Positions 63,722 through 64,000 of a stretch of 64,000 nt of DNA are shown piece by piece (position 1 is the stretch's first letter; each line of letters begins with the position of its first letter). Made by a program: the position numbers and the translations under genes. Origin of the DNA: DASVDE01 sp963740065. GTDB lineage: Bacteria > Actinomycetota > Thermoleophilia > Solirubrobacterales > 70-9. Location of the stretch: NCBI GenBank assembly GCA_963740065.1, contig CAVUCS010000001.1, positions 310,001 through 374,000 on the forward strand, written 5' to 3'. The notes under the pieces were generated by a model that worked only from the letters and a program-made list of their open reading frames with translations, had not been told where the DNA came from and ran no database searches.

Positions 63722-64000
63722 GCGACTTCCCGTTCCCGGAGCAGGTCGTGCCAATCTCTGCGGCTGACGCGAGCCGGTTTGGTTTCAGCAAGGAACGATT
63801 CGAGCGTGGTGACGAAATGCAGTGGCGCTTCGAGCTGGGGCAGGTGGCCGACGTCGTCGAAGATTTCGAGGCGGCTGCCGGGGAGTTGGCGGTGCGCGTC
63901 TTCTCCGTGATGGGCGGGGATGATCGGATCTCGCGCGCCCCAGAGAATCAGCACCGGTACGGCCTCGGCCAGGTAGAGGCGGTCGCCGGCATGTATGCGC
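63718..64000 (-). CDS. alpha/beta hydrolase C-terminal part, cut by right edge
   Basis: The minus-strand frame is open to the window edge (start outside). Ends of a hydrolase: PVLILWGARDPIIPAHHGED (acid Asp) and FDDVGHLPQLEAP (catalytic His). The nucleophile lies beyond the edge. Overlaps the VOC gene stop by 4 bp. Confidence 0.85.
   Translation of the reverse strand, partial: RIHAGDRLYLAEAVPVLILWGARDPIIPAHHGEDAHRQLPGSRLEIFDDVGHLPQLEAPLHFVTTLESFLAETKPARVSRRDWHDLLREREVA

Overview
The window is a 64 kb piece of a high-GC, gene-dense bacterial chromosome, most likely an actinobacterium of the class Thermoleophilia (Solirubrobacterales-like). This placement is inferred from gene content and style: aa3-type oxidase genes with heme A synthesis, many GTG/TTG starts, ATGA/GTGA overlaps, and secreted proteins with lysine-rich tails. 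No ribosomal RNA is present to confirm it. Only two intact tRNAs were found (Pro-TGG and His-GTG), plus the 3' half of a Met tRNA. No CRISPR array, transposase or integrase was seen.

Layout. 1-7.7 kb is a housekeeping plus-strand block: glmS (cut by the left edge), a lipoprotein, nnrE/nnrD, a CBS protein, alr, a CCA-adding/HD enzyme and infA. 7.7-12.7 kb is a peptide-modification-like cassette: a PqqD-domain protein with a precursor-like tail, an HPr-kinase-like P-loop protein, a GT2 glycosyltransferase, an ABC exporter and a nucleotidyltransferase-fold protein. 12.6-18.6 kb is a tightly packed minus-strand unit: a small helical protein, an amidase, a DrrA-like ATPase, two ABC-2 permeases, a GH63-like glycosidase and a GT2 enzyme. 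18.7-21.3 kb holds a disrupted secreted protein, a zinc ribbon and a heavily frameshifted GT4 glycosyltransferase. 21.3-31.5 kb is a respiratory island: functional ctaC-ctaD-(stress-protein-like)-ctaE, ctaA, a diheme cytochrome c lipoprotein and, divergently, a second CoxII/CoxI pair with ctaB and two small membrane proteins. 31.7-34.9 kb carries a PAP2 protein, a flippase-like protein and trxB. 34.9-36.95 kb is a small scar-like island bounded by a 21-bp direct repeat of tRNA sequence, containing a P450 fragment, a hydrolase and a RHH/RelE toxin-antitoxin pair. 37-64 kb is mixed metabolism: PPK2, a Vgb-like propeller, greA, an alkylsulfatase, a beta-oxidation set (HADH, ECH, ACAD, thiolase), peroxiredoxin, cobalamin adenosyltransferase, DUF1015, msrA, a VapC-like PIN/RHH pair and others.

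Most striking observation. The second CoxII/CoxI pair (29143-31523) is full length and intact, but its metal ligands have been replaced: CuA Cys, Cys and His in CoxII, and all but one of the heme/CuB histidines plus the K-channel lysine in CoxI. It is co-encoded with ctaB. It looks like a conserved but catalytically dead oxidase module of unknown role. The second candidate system is the PqqD-tail/HprK-like cassette, in which a possible RiPP-type precursor is fused to its own recognition domain without any visible cyclase or protease.

Data caveat. At least a dozen single-base disruptions lie between 11.2 and 25.5 kb, some in probable essential genes (ctaD, ctaE) and some at homopolymers. Sequencing error is the simplest explanation; I give merged gene spans and mark each break.
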